Assembly: GCA_040221975.1 (NCBI GenBank)
Contig: JAVJWR010000036.1
Span: forward strand, 186,001 to 250,000
DNA length: 64,000 nucleotides
DNA from: Haliea sp040221975
GTDB lineage: Bacteria; Pseudomonadota; Gammaproteobacteria; Pseudomonadales; Halieaceae
Direction of reading: 5' to 3'
Positions 42,942 to 50,775 of the stretch are shown here, one piece after another (position 1 is the first letter of the stretch; every line of letters starts with the position of its first letter). The notes below the pieces were generated by a model. The model saw only the letters and a list, made by a program, of their open reading frames with translations, searched no databases and was not told the DNA's origin. A program made the position numbers and the translations under genes.

Positions 42942-44261
42942 CACTAGTGTCCGGTTAATTTGATTACGATCATGCTGAAACCCAGTGTTGACGCGGCTTT
43001 GCAGCCGATTTCATGTGGTGTCGATTTGAAACAAGATACGTCAAATCAGTGTAGTTTTCCCCATCTGCTTGGGTTGGGGACTGCATATGAATGTCGGCAA
43101 GACACTGTTCGCACAAATCATGGATTTTATTCCATGGACCAGCTTTGCCCGCATAGTCGATCGCCACGCCGGCAATGCCGGGGTTCGCAGGATGACCTGC
43201 GCCGAGCAGTTTCGAGTGCTGGCCTTCGCGCAACTGACTTGGCGGGAAAGCCTGCGCGATATCGAGGCGACCCTGGGTGCCAATGCCGGCAAACTCTATG
43301 GCATGGGCTTGCGTCACCGCGTGCGGCGTTCCACCTTGGCAGACGCGAACGAGTCGCGAGACTGGCGCATCTGGTCGGATGTCGCAGCCTTGCTTATTCG
43401 CCGAGCCCGCAAATTGTACGACGGCGAGGACCTGGGGCTGGATTTGAACAACACCATCTATGCCCTGGACGCCACTACCATCGATCTGTGCTTGAGCCTG
43501 TTCGACTGGGCCCCATTCCGGGCGACCAAAGCCGCTATCAAACTGCATACCTTGCTGGACTTGCGCGGGTCCATTCCTGCCTTTATCCACGTCAGCGACG
43601 GCAAAATGCACGACGTCAAGGTATTGGACATCCTGCCGATCGAGGCGGGCGCATTCTATGTGATGGATCGGGGTTATCTGGACTTTGCCAGGCTTTACCA
43701 GATGCATCAGGCCGGAGCCTTCTTCGTGACCCGCGCCAAGCGCGGCATCCGTGTTTACTCGGTCAGGACCGACCGGACCACCGGGGTGATCTGCGATCAA
43801 CGCATCATGCTGAACGGCTTCTACAGCAGCAAGCATTATCCAGAGCACCTGCGACGCATTCGATTCAAGGATCCCGAGACGGGCCAGACGCTGGTGTTTC
43901 TGACCAACAACACGACACTGCCCCCGCTCACCATCGCCGCGCTTTACAAGAGCCGGTGGCAAGTCGAACTGTTCTTCAAGTGGATCAAGCAACACTTGCG
44001 CATCAAGAAGTTTTTCGGCACGAGCGAGAACGCGGTAAAGACGCAAATCTGGTGCGCCGTGTCCGTCTATGTGCTGATCGCGATCATCAGAAAGGAGCTT
44101 CAACTCGAGGCCTCACTCTACACATTGCTACAGATTCTCTCCGTCAGCGTTTTCGAGAAAATACCTATAAACAAGGCTTTTCTCGACGCTGGCGACATAA
44201 CCGAACTGGATGCCCACGGCAACCAACTGAATTTGTTCAACTTTTAACCGGACACTAGTGG
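42942..44261 (+). mobile_element. IS4-family insertion sequence, 1320 bp
   Basis: Ends are the inverted repeat CACTAGTGTCCGGTTAA / TTAACCGGACACTAGTG, flanked by the 9-bp direct repeat GTGAAACAT (42933-42941 and 44262-44270). One transposase gene on the plus strand. It landed between the attC R' box and the start codon of the split cassette gene. Confidence 0.95.
43069..44247 (+). CDS. IS4-family transposase (DDE)
   Basis: 392 aa. N-terminal DUF4372-like domain (LFAQIMDFIPWTSFARIVDRH), then the DDE core: first Asp in YALDATTIDLCLS, second in FYVMDRGYLDF, and the Y-(2)-R-(3)-E-(6)-K signature in YKSRWQVELFFKWIKQHL. Full length and without interruption. Start at 43069 or the first ATG (43087, MNVGKT). 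Confidence 0.95.
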   Translation: MGWGLHMNVGKTLFAQIMDFIPWTSFARIVDRHAGNAGVRRMTCAEQFRVLAFAQLTWRESLRDIEATLGANAGKLYGMGLRHRVRRSTLADANESRDWRIWSDVAALLIRRARKLYDGEDLGLDLNNTIYALDATTIDLCLSLFDWAPFRATKAAIKLHTLLDLRGSIPAFIHVSDGKMHDVKVLDILPIEAGAFYVMDRGYLDFARLYQMHQAGAFFVTRAKRGIRVYSVRTDRTTGVICDQRIMLNGFYSSKHYPEHLRRIRFKDPETGQTLVFLTNNTTLPPLTIAALYKSRWQVELFFKWIKQHLRIKKFFGTSENAVKTQIWCAVSVYVLIAIIRKELQLEASLYTLLQILSVSVFEKIPINKAFLDAGDITELDAHGNQLNLFNF

Positions 44262-44266
44262 TGAAA

Positions 44267-44341
44267 CATAACGCTTCAAGCAGGGGCCGCTGTCAAGTGG
44301 TCCCGGTGCGAAGCGCCCTTGCTGCCTTGACTTGTTATGGG
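44267..44341 (-). other. attC site
   Basis: Minus strand CCATAACAAGTCAAGGC ... GAAGCGTTATGT, 75 bp. The IS4 target duplication overlaps its last 4 bases. Confidence 0.92.
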
Positions 44342-44368
44342 GATTTGGCGCCATAGCTACGAGCCATT

Positions 44369-44938
44369 CTAGTACTCAGAATAGTCTGGCACGACAATTT
44401 TTTCTTTCGTAGGTTTGTGGAAGATAGCGAACTCCAGCTCTACAAACCTGCCACCCTCAGAGTAACCGCAATACAGATCGACAATGAAACTATCAGACTC
44501 GAATTGAGGAGATTCACCTTTCAGACCAGGAATTCGAGATCGAACAGTATCGACGGCCAAGTTCATGTCAGTGTTACAGGAATCCAAGTCTGCATACGCA
44601 CGAGACGTTCGTATCGAGTAAACCAAGCCCGTTTGTGCCAACAAGACTATCTCGTAGTCAAAGAACATCGGAAGCGCGGCTTCCTTAGGCATTGGTGCGG
44701 TGAAGCCTGCAAGGGCAAGCGGTAGAGGAAAATTACTCTCATTTATTGGTGGGGCGGGATACTTCTCACCATAGCCAATAGTGAAGGGACTCACGACGCT
44801 AGCTTTCTCCAACGTAGCGGTATTAGTTGGTAGCGGCGTCGGCAAACTGGATTCGTTGCCTGGAGAGCATCCGAGCACCGCCAGCGCGACAACGCTGGTA
44901 ACCCAAAGTTGCGAAACGCTTCGAGAATCAAATCTCAC
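44369..44938 (-). CDS. Putative lipoprotein, 189 aa
   Basis: ATG start. Signal peptide with lipobox (VTSVVALAVLGC), then a Pro/Ser/Thr-rich linker (GNESSLPTPLPTNTATLE) and a globular domain with four or so Cys residues. Expected at the outer membrane or periplasm. No family recognised. Single-gene cassette. Confidence 0.75.
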   Translation of the reverse strand: MRFDSRSVSQLWVTSVVALAVLGCSPGNESSLPTPLPTNTATLEKASVVSPFTIGYGEKYPAPPINESNFPLPLALAGFTAPMPKEAALPMFFDYEIVLLAQTGLVYSIRTSRAYADLDSCNTDMNLAVDTVRSRIPGLKGESPQFESDSFIVDLYCGYSEGGRFVELEFAIFHKPTKEKIVVPDYSEY

Positions 44939-44962
44939 GACTTGGCACTCCGCCTCGAATCC

Positions 44963-45034
44963 CTATAACGCTCGCATTTGCGGATGGTTTGGAGCGCAGC
45001 GGAAAACTAGTCCGACAACATGCGCTTGTTACGT
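44963..45034 (-). other. attC site
   Basis: Minus strand ACGTAACAAGCGCATG ... CGAGCGTTATAG, 72 bp. Confidence 0.85.
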
Positions 45035-45036
45035 GT

Positions 45037-45363
45037 TTAGTGAAGCCGGCTCGCGATGAGCCGATTTAAACTTACCCCCGCCTCCGCAGCCTGTATCGCT
45101 AATGAACGATGAGTTTCCGGCGGTACACGAACCATGAACTTACCGCTGTAGCTTTTAGCAGAGATAGGCTCGGGAACTGGCTCGCCACCTCCCTCCAAAT
45201 CACTGACGCATTCCTGTACCAGCTTACGAATACCAGATAGAGCTTTTTCGGGCGTCTTTTCAAGCCAGCTCAGGCTGGAGAATTCTGCGCACAACCCAAC
45301 ATATTCCTGGTCCTCTTCAGACCAGGTGACACGGTATGTATAGCGATCAATAAATTTAGCCAT
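45037..45363 (-). CDS. hicB: HicB-like antitoxin
   Basis: 108 aa from the ATG at 45363 (MAKFIDRYTYRVTWSEEDQEYVGLCAEF), overlapping hicA by 8 nt. The N-terminal part is the HicB degenerate RNase-H-like fold; the C-terminal RVPPETHRSLAIQAAEAGVSLNRLIASRL is a ribbon-helix-helix DNA-binding domain. Binds HicA and the operon promoter. Confidence 0.92.
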   Translation of the reverse strand: MAKFIDRYTYRVTWSEEDQEYVGLCAEFSSLSWLEKTPEKALSGIRKLVQECVSDLEGGGEPVPEPISAKSYSGKFMVRVPPETHRSLAIQAAEAGVSLNRLIASRLH

Positions 45364-45607
45364 TTTCCTCCTCCAAACGCTCAACCGCCGCCACCACTTG
45401 CCGTACCTGATAAGGCTTGGCTTTACCCTTAGCATTTTGGATATTGACTCTCGGATCTCCTTGCCATGGAGTTCTATAAACTCTATGGCTGGAACCGGAT
45501 TGCCGGGCCTCACCAAAGAAGGCGTCACAGACTTTGCATAAGTCATTGAAACGTATGCCTTTTGGATTGGCCCGCATCTTGGCGAGGATATCTTCTATAT
45601 CAGCCAT
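45356..45607 (-). CDS. hicA: HicA-like toxin
   Basis: 83 aa, ATG start. RFNDLCKVCDAFFGEARQSGSSHRVYRTPW contains the catalytic His of the HicA double-stranded-RNA-binding-like fold, followed by QNAKGKAKPYQVRQVVAAVERLEEE. An mRNA-cleaving toxin. First gene of the pair. Confidence 0.92.
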   Translation of the reverse strand: MADIEDILAKMRANPKGIRFNDLCKVCDAFFGEARQSGSSHRVYRTPWQGDPRVNIQNAKGKAKPYQVRQVVAAVERLEEENG

Positions 45608-45678
45608 ACGCTTATAATATCACTATTGATACTATTGACAAGCCCTCCGATTGGGAGTTCGCCCGGGGCTAGGGAAAC

Positions 45679-45733
45679 ACGTAACGCCAAAGGAACCGGC
45701 GGCGCAGCCGCCCGGTTGCCTTACCTGTTATGC
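45679..45733 (-). other. attC site
   Basis: Minus strand GCATAACAGGTAAGGC ... TGGCGTTACGT, 55 bp. Confidence 0.88.
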
Positions 45734-45779
45734 GCTGATAGAATTCGTACATATTTCCGTACATGTACAGGTTAAAGTC

Positions 45780-46031
45780 ATGGAAAGCATAAGTTATACC
45801 GCTGCCCGCAGCAACCTTGCCAAAAAAATGGAGCAAGTCTGCAACGATCATGCGCCCATTGCGATAACACGCAAAGGGGAAGGTGCCGTTGTAATGATGT
45901 CTATGGAAGACTACCAAGCGCTTGAAGAAACCGCCTACCTTCTCAGAAGCCCCAAGAACACACGAAGGCTCATTGAGTCGATGGCAGAGTTGGAAGCAGG
46001 CGAGGGATTTGAGAAGGAACTTATCGAGTGA
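45780..46031 (+). CDS. Phd/YefM-type antitoxin, copy 2
   Basis: 83 aa from the ATG at 45780. MESISYTAARSNLAKKMEQVCNDHAPIAITRKGEGAVVMMSMEDYQALEET matches YefM closely. Transcribed against the array. TACATATTTCCGTACATGTACA just upstream (about 45750-45771) contains an inverted repeat suited to autoregulation. Confidence 0.92.
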   Translation: MESISYTAARSNLAKKMEQVCNDHAPIAITRKGEGAVVMMSMEDYQALEETAYLLRSPKNTRRLIESMAELEAGEGFEKELIE

Positions 46032-46282
46032 GGTTAATCTTTGCTGAGAAAGCATGGGAGGACTACCTATATTGGCAGAGGACCGACAAGAAACTTCTTA
46101 AGCGGATCAACGCACTCATCAAAGATATTACCCGGGAACCCTTCGAAGGAATTGGAAAGCCTGAACCATTGAAGCATGCACTCTCCGGCTACTGGTCCAG
46201 ACGGATCAACGATGAGCATCGAATCGTGTATAAGGTCCAAGACAATTCCCTTCTTATCGCACAACTTCGATATCACTACTGA
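46028..46282 (+). CDS. yoeB: YoeB-type mRNA interferase toxin, copy 2
   Basis: 84 aa from a GTG overlapping the antitoxin stop (GTGA). LIFAEKAWEDYLYWQRTDKKLLKRINALIKDI, GIGKPEPLKHALSGYWSRRINDEHRIVYKV and terminal RYHY give a canonical YoeB. Related to, but clearly different from, the copy at 34397. Confidence 0.95.
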   Translation: MRLIFAEKAWEDYLYWQRTDKKLLKRINALIKDITREPFEGIGKPEPLKHALSGYWSRRINDEHRIVYKVQDNSLLIAQLRYHY

Positions 46283-46288
46283 ACGGGC

Positions 46289-46375
46289 GCATAACGCTTA
46301 CCGCTGCGGCGCGGAAACCGCGCAGCGGTTTGTGCGTCCGGCCCCGCAGGGGCGCACAGCCGGTACTTGTTACGT
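46289..46375 (-). other. attC site
   Basis: Minus strand ACGTAACAAGTACCGGC ... TAAGCGTTATGC, 87 bp. Confidence 0.9.
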
Positions 46376-46750
46376 GGCATCACTGGCACCCCACTGCACA
46401 TCACCTTCTTTAGTGAAAATAATTTCATCGGTGGACCTCATACAATGCGTGACATAGCCCACGCTTGGAAAATCGTGTGACTGACCATCCTCGGTTGTAA
46501 TTGATATAGCATAACTGCTGTCAGAGCCAGCTTGAAACTGGCAGGTAACTTCTCCGCCTGATGCCAATAACTTTGCCTCACAAAACTGGCCCCAGACATC
46601 GAGCCGAAGACTGGAGATCGTTTTGCCCGATAGATTGCGTATAGTGACGGTAGCTCCCTTGTCTCCGCAGAAGACTTTATCCAGTGCCACTAATCCCGCC
46701 ACGCCGAGCAATCCAATTGCGACTAGCGATATTAGGAATGTGCGCCTCAT
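46370..46750 (-). CDS. Hypothetical exported or membrane-anchored protein, 126 aa
   Basis: Start at the ATG at 46750, 7 nt after the attC end. N-terminal hydrophobic segment (RRTFLISLVAIGLLGVAGLVAL), then a beta-rich domain (ATVTIRNLSGKTISSLRLDVWGQF ...). Four Cys residues in the exported part could form disulphides. The stop codon is in attC. No family recognised. Confidence 0.68.
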   Translation of the reverse strand: MRRTFLISLVAIGLLGVAGLVALDKVFCGDKGATVTIRNLSGKTISSLRLDVWGQFCEAKLLASGGEVTCQFQAGSDSSYAISITTEDGQSHDFPSVGYVTHCMRSTDEIIFTKEGDVQWGASDAT

Positions 46751-46756
46751 TAAGCC

Positions 46757-46843
46757 ACGTAACGCCGCCGGCACAGGCGAGCGGAACGCAGTGTAGCGAG
46801 TCCAGCGCAACTTGTTGCGCGGTTGTGCCCGGCCTTGTTAAGC
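46757..46843 (-). other. attC site
   Basis: Minus strand GCTTAACAAGGCCGGGC ... GCGGCGTTACGT, 87 bp. Confidence 0.92.
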
Positions 46844-47203
46844 ATTAGTTGTATAGAAACATATTTTATTATTGTCTAAATCTCTTACATAGGCCGAATG
46901 CATATTAGAACGTATTCTAGGCTCGCCCTCGCTCACGCCTCCTAAATCAAGAACCTTGCTATGTAATCGATTAACCTCTTCAATAGAATCAACATGGAGA
47001 CCAAGCATGGTACCATTCCCGTTCGATGCAGGGTTTTCATCGAACGGCTCTGCTATCGAAAACATAAAGTCTTCGTTACCCCATAGCGTCATCCGTCCTT
47101 CTCCGGGAATTTTATTTAATCCACACCCATCAAATAGTTCGTCATAAAACGCGACTGCCTTTTCTTTGCTATTTGTTCCAAATACAAAATAATTCATTTT
47201 CAT
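46838..47203 (-). CDS. VOC family protein, copy B
   Basis: 121 aa, ATG start. YFVFGTNSKEKAVAFYDELFD, PFDENPASNGNGTMLGLHV and HSAYVRDLDNNKICFY line up with the VOC protein at 30797-31153 along the whole length. Function unknown beyond the VOC fold. Stop codon in attC. Confidence 0.87.
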   Translation of the reverse strand: MKMNYFVFGTNSKEKAVAFYDELFDGCGLNKIPGEGRMTLWGNEDFMFSIAEPFDENPASNGNGTMLGLHVDSIEEVNRLHSKVLDLGGVSEGEPRIRSNMHSAYVRDLDNNKICFYTTNA

Positions 47204-47228
47204 AATAAATACTCTAGGTAGATAGGAT

Positions 47229-47301
47229 GCTTAACGCTCACAGCTGGGGTGGCGAAACCGCGTAGCGGTTTTGGCGTCCCGGCAGCCTGTACTTGTTATA
47301 G
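47229..47301 (-). other. attC site
   Basis: Minus strand CTATAACAAGTACAGGC ... TGAGCGTTAAGC, 73 bp. Confidence 0.9.
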
Positions 47302-47318
47302 GTACTACACACTGTCGC

Positions 47319-47624
47319 CTAAAAATTCGCAACTGATATGACCATTACGATAACACCAATAAGCGCCGCGACAATGCGCAGATAGGAACGCTCAGATGGA
47401 GCGATTGTCGCTCTAGGGAGGTGTAGTTTTGAGTTGAATAGAACCTCACTAAGTATCGTTGCTGCAAGAACATAGAGGATGAAATATTTGGTACCACTGC
47501 CAAACAGCTCAAATCCTTCGAAATACCAGAAGTCGACAATAACAGCTGCCACAATAGGCCAAAAAACCCACAACATTAGCGGAGGTAAAGAAAGAGTCTT
47601 TTTGGTCTCCGAATACGTGCCCAT
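47319..47624 (-). CDS. Small membrane protein, 101 aa
   Basis: ATG start. Three hydrophobic helices (about 13-32, 45-60 and 82-99). No family recognised. Single-gene cassette. Confidence 0.7.
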   Translation of the reverse strand: MGTYSETKKTLSLPPLMLWVFWPIVAAVIVDFWYFEGFELFGSGTKYFILYVLAATILSEVLFNSKLHLPRATIAPSERSYLRIVAALIGVIVMVISVANF

Positions 47625-47637
47625 AGTCGCTCAGTAC

Positions 47638-47715
47638 CTATAACGCCGCCAGCAGCGGGCGCGCTGTAAGCGCGTCCGGCGACCGTAGGGAGCGAACTGC
47701 CTGGCCTTGTTAGGC
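47638..47715 (-). other. attC site
   Basis: Minus strand GCCTAACAAGGCCAGGC ... GCGGCGTTATAG, 78 bp. Confidence 0.92.
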
Positions 47716-47730
47716 GTCGTTGCGGCCTGA

Positions 47731-47907
47731 TTACTCAACAGTTTCTGGCTCTGGTTCGGGAGGCTCATCACCACGCTTCCGAAGTTCAGCCAACGCAAGG
47801 CGTACATCACCTCCATATCGGCGAAGGGCTCTCTTACACTCGAGTAAGCCAGCCCCGGATTCAAATCGGAGCTTCCTGATCTTCTCGGCTTCATCGTTGT
47901 GCTCCAT
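47731..47907 (-). CDS. Small UBA/TS-N-like protein, 58 aa
   Basis: Start at the ATG at 47907 (MEHNDEAEKIRK); a 7-codon longer frame starts within attC. IRKLRFESGAGLLECKRALRRYGGDVRLALAELRKRG strongly resembles the three-helix UBA-like N-terminal domain of elongation factor Ts (the pattern L-R-x-x-T-G-A-G-x-x-x-C-K-x-A-L). A Pro/Glu tail follows. It might bind EF-Tu or ribosomal factors, which is inference. Confidence 0.75.
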   Translation of the reverse strand: MEHNDEAEKIRKLRFESGAGLLECKRALRRYGGDVRLALAELRKRGDEPPEPEPETVE

Positions 47908-47912
47908 AGACC

Positions 47913-47990
47913 GCCTAACGCCGTGCACAGCGGCGGCAGCGAAGCTGACGTCCGGCGCCGCTAGGGGCGAACTGATGCACTTTGTTATGT
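47913..47990 (-). other. attC site
   Basis: Minus strand ACATAACAAAGTGCATC ... ACGGCGTTAGGC, 78 bp. Confidence 0.9.
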
Positions 47991-47991
47991 G

Positions 47992-48339
47992 CTATCCGAA
48001 AAAACATGCGTGCTCGTCCTCAGCCACAATGTTAAGAAATTCAGCGAACGACTTTACTTTTGGATTCGGCTCGTACCCGTGCCACTTCAAATCCGATCGT
48101 TGCCAGAATATCTTCCAACATTTCTGCGACTTCACGAAAGTAGCCTTTGCCACTGGAATTTCCATCTTCTGCGAAGGATTTCGCCATTGTGGCCGTATCT
48201 CAAATATCTCGACGCTCTGGCCGTCTATCCTATAGTCGAGGTCCAGTTCATTTCGGATGTGCGCTGGAGGGCGCCGCACTTTCATGAAAGCCTCGATCTC
48301 TTTCTCGCACTTCCTAATTTCAAATTCACTTATTGCCAT
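47992..48339 (-). CDS. DUF3024-like protein, 115 aa
   Basis: ATG start. Contains VRRPPAHIRNELDLDYRIDGQSVEIFEIRPQWRNP and KSQKCWKIFWQRSDLKWHGYEPNPKVKSFAEFLNIVAEDEHACFFG, matching small DUF3024 proteins, which are frequent in cassettes and accessory DNA. No function known. The first intact cassette at the attI-proximal end. Confidence 0.8.
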   Translation of the reverse strand: MAISEFEIRKCEKEIEAFMKVRRPPAHIRNELDLDYRIDGQSVEIFEIRPQWRNPSQKMEIPVAKATFVKSQKCWKIFWQRSDLKWHGYEPNPKVKSFAEFLNIVAEDEHACFFG

Positions 48340-48364
48340 GATAGTTCACAGATGTCCGATGGGC

Positions 48365-48422
48365 ACATAACACCTTAGCGTTTATTCGACATGCAAGCAT
48401 GGCGTATAAACGTCTGTTGATC
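48365..48422 (-). other. attC site, attI-proximal end of array
   Basis: Minus strand GATCAACAGACGTTTATACGCC ... AAGGTGTTATGT with a strong inner palindrome. Its outer end overlaps the 34-bp inverted repeat of the IS91-like element. Confidence 0.75.
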
Positions 48423-48447
48423 TGAACCGCTTTGCGGTGGCTGCATC
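48414..48447 (+). repeat. 34-bp inverted repeat, left copy
   Basis: Matches the reverse complement of 50776-50809 at 30 of 34 positions; contains the palindrome ACCGC-TTT-GCGGT. Confidence 0.85.
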
Positions 48448-48663
48448 TTATATAGGGGATTGTTTTTAGAGTGGATGGACGATCATGGCCAATCAGCCCT
48501 GACGCAACGCCTTGTAGCTCCTGCCTCTGCTTACACTCGCCTGCATTTTCCTTGCGGCAGCACGTTATTTCATCACATTTAAGCCAATTGAGCCGACAAA
48601 GTCCACACGTCTCCCCAGCTCAGACCTGAACTGTCCATTTCACGCTGATGGCAGGAACCTGGC

Positions 48664-49836
48664 TTACATTACAGCATCACAACATCGCCTGGGGCGGCCG
48701 GCCTCTATCTCGCCGGCGATCTGTAAACTCCCTTGGCGGCATCGGGGACAGGTCCTGGTCGCGGTGACATCCATGACGGGATGTGCTATCCCCTCCCGCC
48801 GCGCCGTAACCGTATCCTCTCCAGCTGCGGCATCGACTTCCAGGCAGTGCCGTATTTGCTCAAGTCGCTTTCGCCGACAGCAATTGGCCATAAATCCGTA
48901 GTGTCGGATACGCATTAAGCCGTGAGGCAACACATGCAGGAGAAGCCGACGCACAAATTCCTGGCCCTCGAGGCGCATACGTTTACTGGTGCCTCCCGAC
49001 GCGTAATCCTTGTACCGGAAGACGACGTCGTTCTCCTCCACGGCCTCAAGCCGGCTGTTGGAGATGGCGATACGGTGGGTATAGCGCGCCAGATACGCCA
49101 GGACCGTATCACTGTGGTGGCAGGTGCTCCGGGCATACACCACCCAGGGCGTCTCCATGAGCGATGCCAACTTACACTCCACTTCGGCTACGTCGGTCAG
49201 TCGCGATAGCAGACCCTTATCGTATGCCTGTCGCAACTCACTCACCATGCGGCCTCGGTAGCGGCGCGACAGGGCTTTCACGGGGAACAGATATGTCGAT
49301 CTGGCGGGATGCCATTGGTGGCGTTCCCGGTGATACCCACCGCCCGGTATCAGACAGTGCAGGTGAACGTGTTGACTCAGGTTTTGCCCCCAGGTGTGCA
49401 ATACCGCCGTCATCCCGATCTGGCCATCAAGGCGTTTCGGATCATCGCCGAAGCTCCGCAGGGTATGCCAGACCGCCCTGAACAGAATGGCGTACAACAC
49501 CTCCGGGTGCAGCTGCACCCAGCCATTGAGCTGGTGGGGAACGGTGAACACGAGATGGAAGTAAGGCACAGGCAGCAGGTCTTCACACCGTTTGGCCAGC
49601 CAAGTGGCCGAGGCGTGCTGCTGGCATTGGGGACAGTGGCGATTACGGCAGGAACGGAACCGCGACTCATGATAATCACACTGGTCACAGGCCAGATCAT
49701 ATCCGCCCAGGGCCTCGGTGCGACAACGGCACAGCAGCCCCGTCACCTTCGCCTGCTGGGGCGTCAAGGAATGCCGCTGGCGATAGCTTGGCAGAAACTG
49801 CCTCAGGACCTCTGCCGTGCTTGGGGTGGCGTTCAT
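48664..49836 (-). CDS. IS91-family transposase (Y-type)
   Basis: 390 aa from the ATG at 49836, which overlaps the recombinase stop (ATGA). N-terminal zinc-binding domain (LACDQCDYHESRFRSCRNRHCPQCQ), then HUH-type rolling-circle motifs (QHVHLHCLIPGGGYH) and a region with the catalytic Tyr(s) (LAYLARYTHRIAISNSRL). C-terminal CPRCRQGSLQ zinc ribbon. Full length and open. Confidence 0.93.
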   Translation of the reverse strand: MNATPSTAEVLRQFLPSYRQRHSLTPQQAKVTGLLCRCRTEALGGYDLACDQCDYHESRFRSCRNRHCPQCQQHASATWLAKRCEDLLPVPYFHLVFTVPHQLNGWVQLHPEVLYAILFRAVWHTLRSFGDDPKRLDGQIGMTAVLHTWGQNLSQHVHLHCLIPGGGYHRERHQWHPARSTYLFPVKALSRRYRGRMVSELRQAYDKGLLSRLTDVAEVECKLASLMETPWVVYARSTCHHSDTVLAYLARYTHRIAISNSRLEAVEENDVVFRYKDYASGGTSKRMRLEGQEFVRRLLLHVLPHGLMRIRHYGFMANCCRRKRLEQIRHCLEVDAAAGEDTVTARREGIAHPVMDVTATRTCPRCRQGSLQIAGEIEAGRPRRCCDAVM

Positions 49837-50684
49837 GATGACGCCTCGGACCAGCACAGCAGGTCCATCCCCAGCTTGCCGCGATTCTGGTAGCTCGGCA
49901 GCCAATGGACATAGCGCAGGGTGCTCTTCATGTCGGTGTGACCCAGCAGACGTTGCAACTTGAACGTCGGCATCCCGGCCTCCAACTGGTGGGTAGCGTA
50001 TGCGTGGCGGAGGCTGTGAACCCCGCCCTGCTTATCGATCCCGGCTGCCGCCTTGGCGCGGGTGAAGATCTTGCCCACCGTTCCGGCATCAAGAGGCTTC
50101 CTCGGGTCCTGACCATAAAACAAGGCCACCATGGGACGATAAAATTGCCAGTAGCGCCGCAACAGGAGCAACAGGGACTCGGGCAAAATCACTTCGCGAT
50201 CCTTGTTGCCTTTGCCCGCCCGGATATGCACCAGCTCTCGGGCACTATCAATATCCCGCACGCGCAAATGCACCAACTCGCTCACGCGAAGCCCCGCGGC
50301 ATAGCAGGTTGCCAGCAAGGTGTGGTGTTTCAGGTTGCGGGTGTGGGACAGAATCCGATGCACTTCATCACGGGTCAGGAGTTCCGGTATGCGTTGCGCA
50401 CGTTTCGGATAGCGCACCAGAAAGTCCCGAGCGGGACGCTGAAGCACCTGGTTGTTCAAGAAGCGCATGCCGTTGACGATCAGGCGAACGCTGGCGCTGG
50501 CCATGCGCTTCTCCGTCAACAAGTACAGGAAATAGCTTTCCAGTTCGCCGACATCGATGCTGTCGGGTGAGCGGCCAAAATGCCTCGCCACTTTCTCCAC
50601 AGAGTAAAGGTAGGACTTTTGAGTTTTTGGTGAGTATCCCTTCAGCACCATCAGATCGATCATTTTTTGGCGTAACGGAGTCAT
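49833..50684 (-). CDS. Tyrosine recombinase of the IS91-like element
   Basis: 283 aa, ATG start. N-terminal SAM-like core-binding domain and a catalytic domain with R in AAGLRVSELVHLRVRDID, K in GKGNKDRE, H-x-x-R in GGVHSLRHAYATHQLEAG, H in LLGHTDMKSTLRYVH and the Tyr nucleophile in the same segment. It lacks the extra helix-bearing patch that marks integron integrases. Such recombinases often accompany IS91-family transposases. Confidence 0.92.
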   Translation of the reverse strand: MTPLRQKMIDLMVLKGYSPKTQKSYLYSVEKVARHFGRSPDSIDVGELESYFLYLLTEKRMASASVRLIVNGMRFLNNQVLQRPARDFLVRYPKRAQRIPELLTRDEVHRILSHTRNLKHHTLLATCYAAGLRVSELVHLRVRDIDSARELVHIRAGKGNKDREVILPESLLLLLRRYWQFYRPMVALFYGQDPRKPLDAGTVGKIFTRAKAAAGIDKQGGVHSLRHAYATHQLEAGMPTFKLQRLLGHTDMKSTLRYVHWLPSYQNRGKLGMDLLCWSEASS

Positions 50685-50775
50685 GACTTATCACCTCACT
50701 GGTTGAGTGAACGGCACAATGCCGTGTGATAAGTGTGGGATATTTTAGGGAGGTCAGCGTGGCGGAGGGCTGGCG

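Larger units (their letters stand above)
29951..48422 (-). mobile_element. Integron cassette array without integrase in view (CALIN-like)
   Basis: About 24 attC sites of 55-100 bp, each with core boxes on the minus strand (RYYYAAC...GTTRRRY, usually TAACAAG...GCGTTA). They separate short genes over 18.5 kb. All sites face the same way, so the insertion (attI) end should be near 48.4 kb. No integron integrase is seen; the tyrosine recombinase at 49833-50684 lacks the integron-specific insert. Two insertion sequences interrupt the array. Gene content is typical of sedentary arrays: many toxin-antitoxin modules and small orphan proteins. Confidence 0.85.

Noticed and set aside
42960..44258. Frames of 432 (+) and 377 (-) codons over the IS4 element
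   Set aside because: The DDE transposase frame at 43069-44247 explains the coding signal; the others are shadows.
29951..48422. CRISPR array as explanation for the regularly spaced repeats
   Set aside because: The repeats are 55-100 bp, imperfect, with conserved ends and variable centres, and are separated by genes; this is attC architecture.
49833..50684. Tyrosine recombinase as the integron integrase
   Set aside because: It lacks the integron-specific additional patch and overlaps an IS91 transposase by 4 nt, so it belongs to that element.
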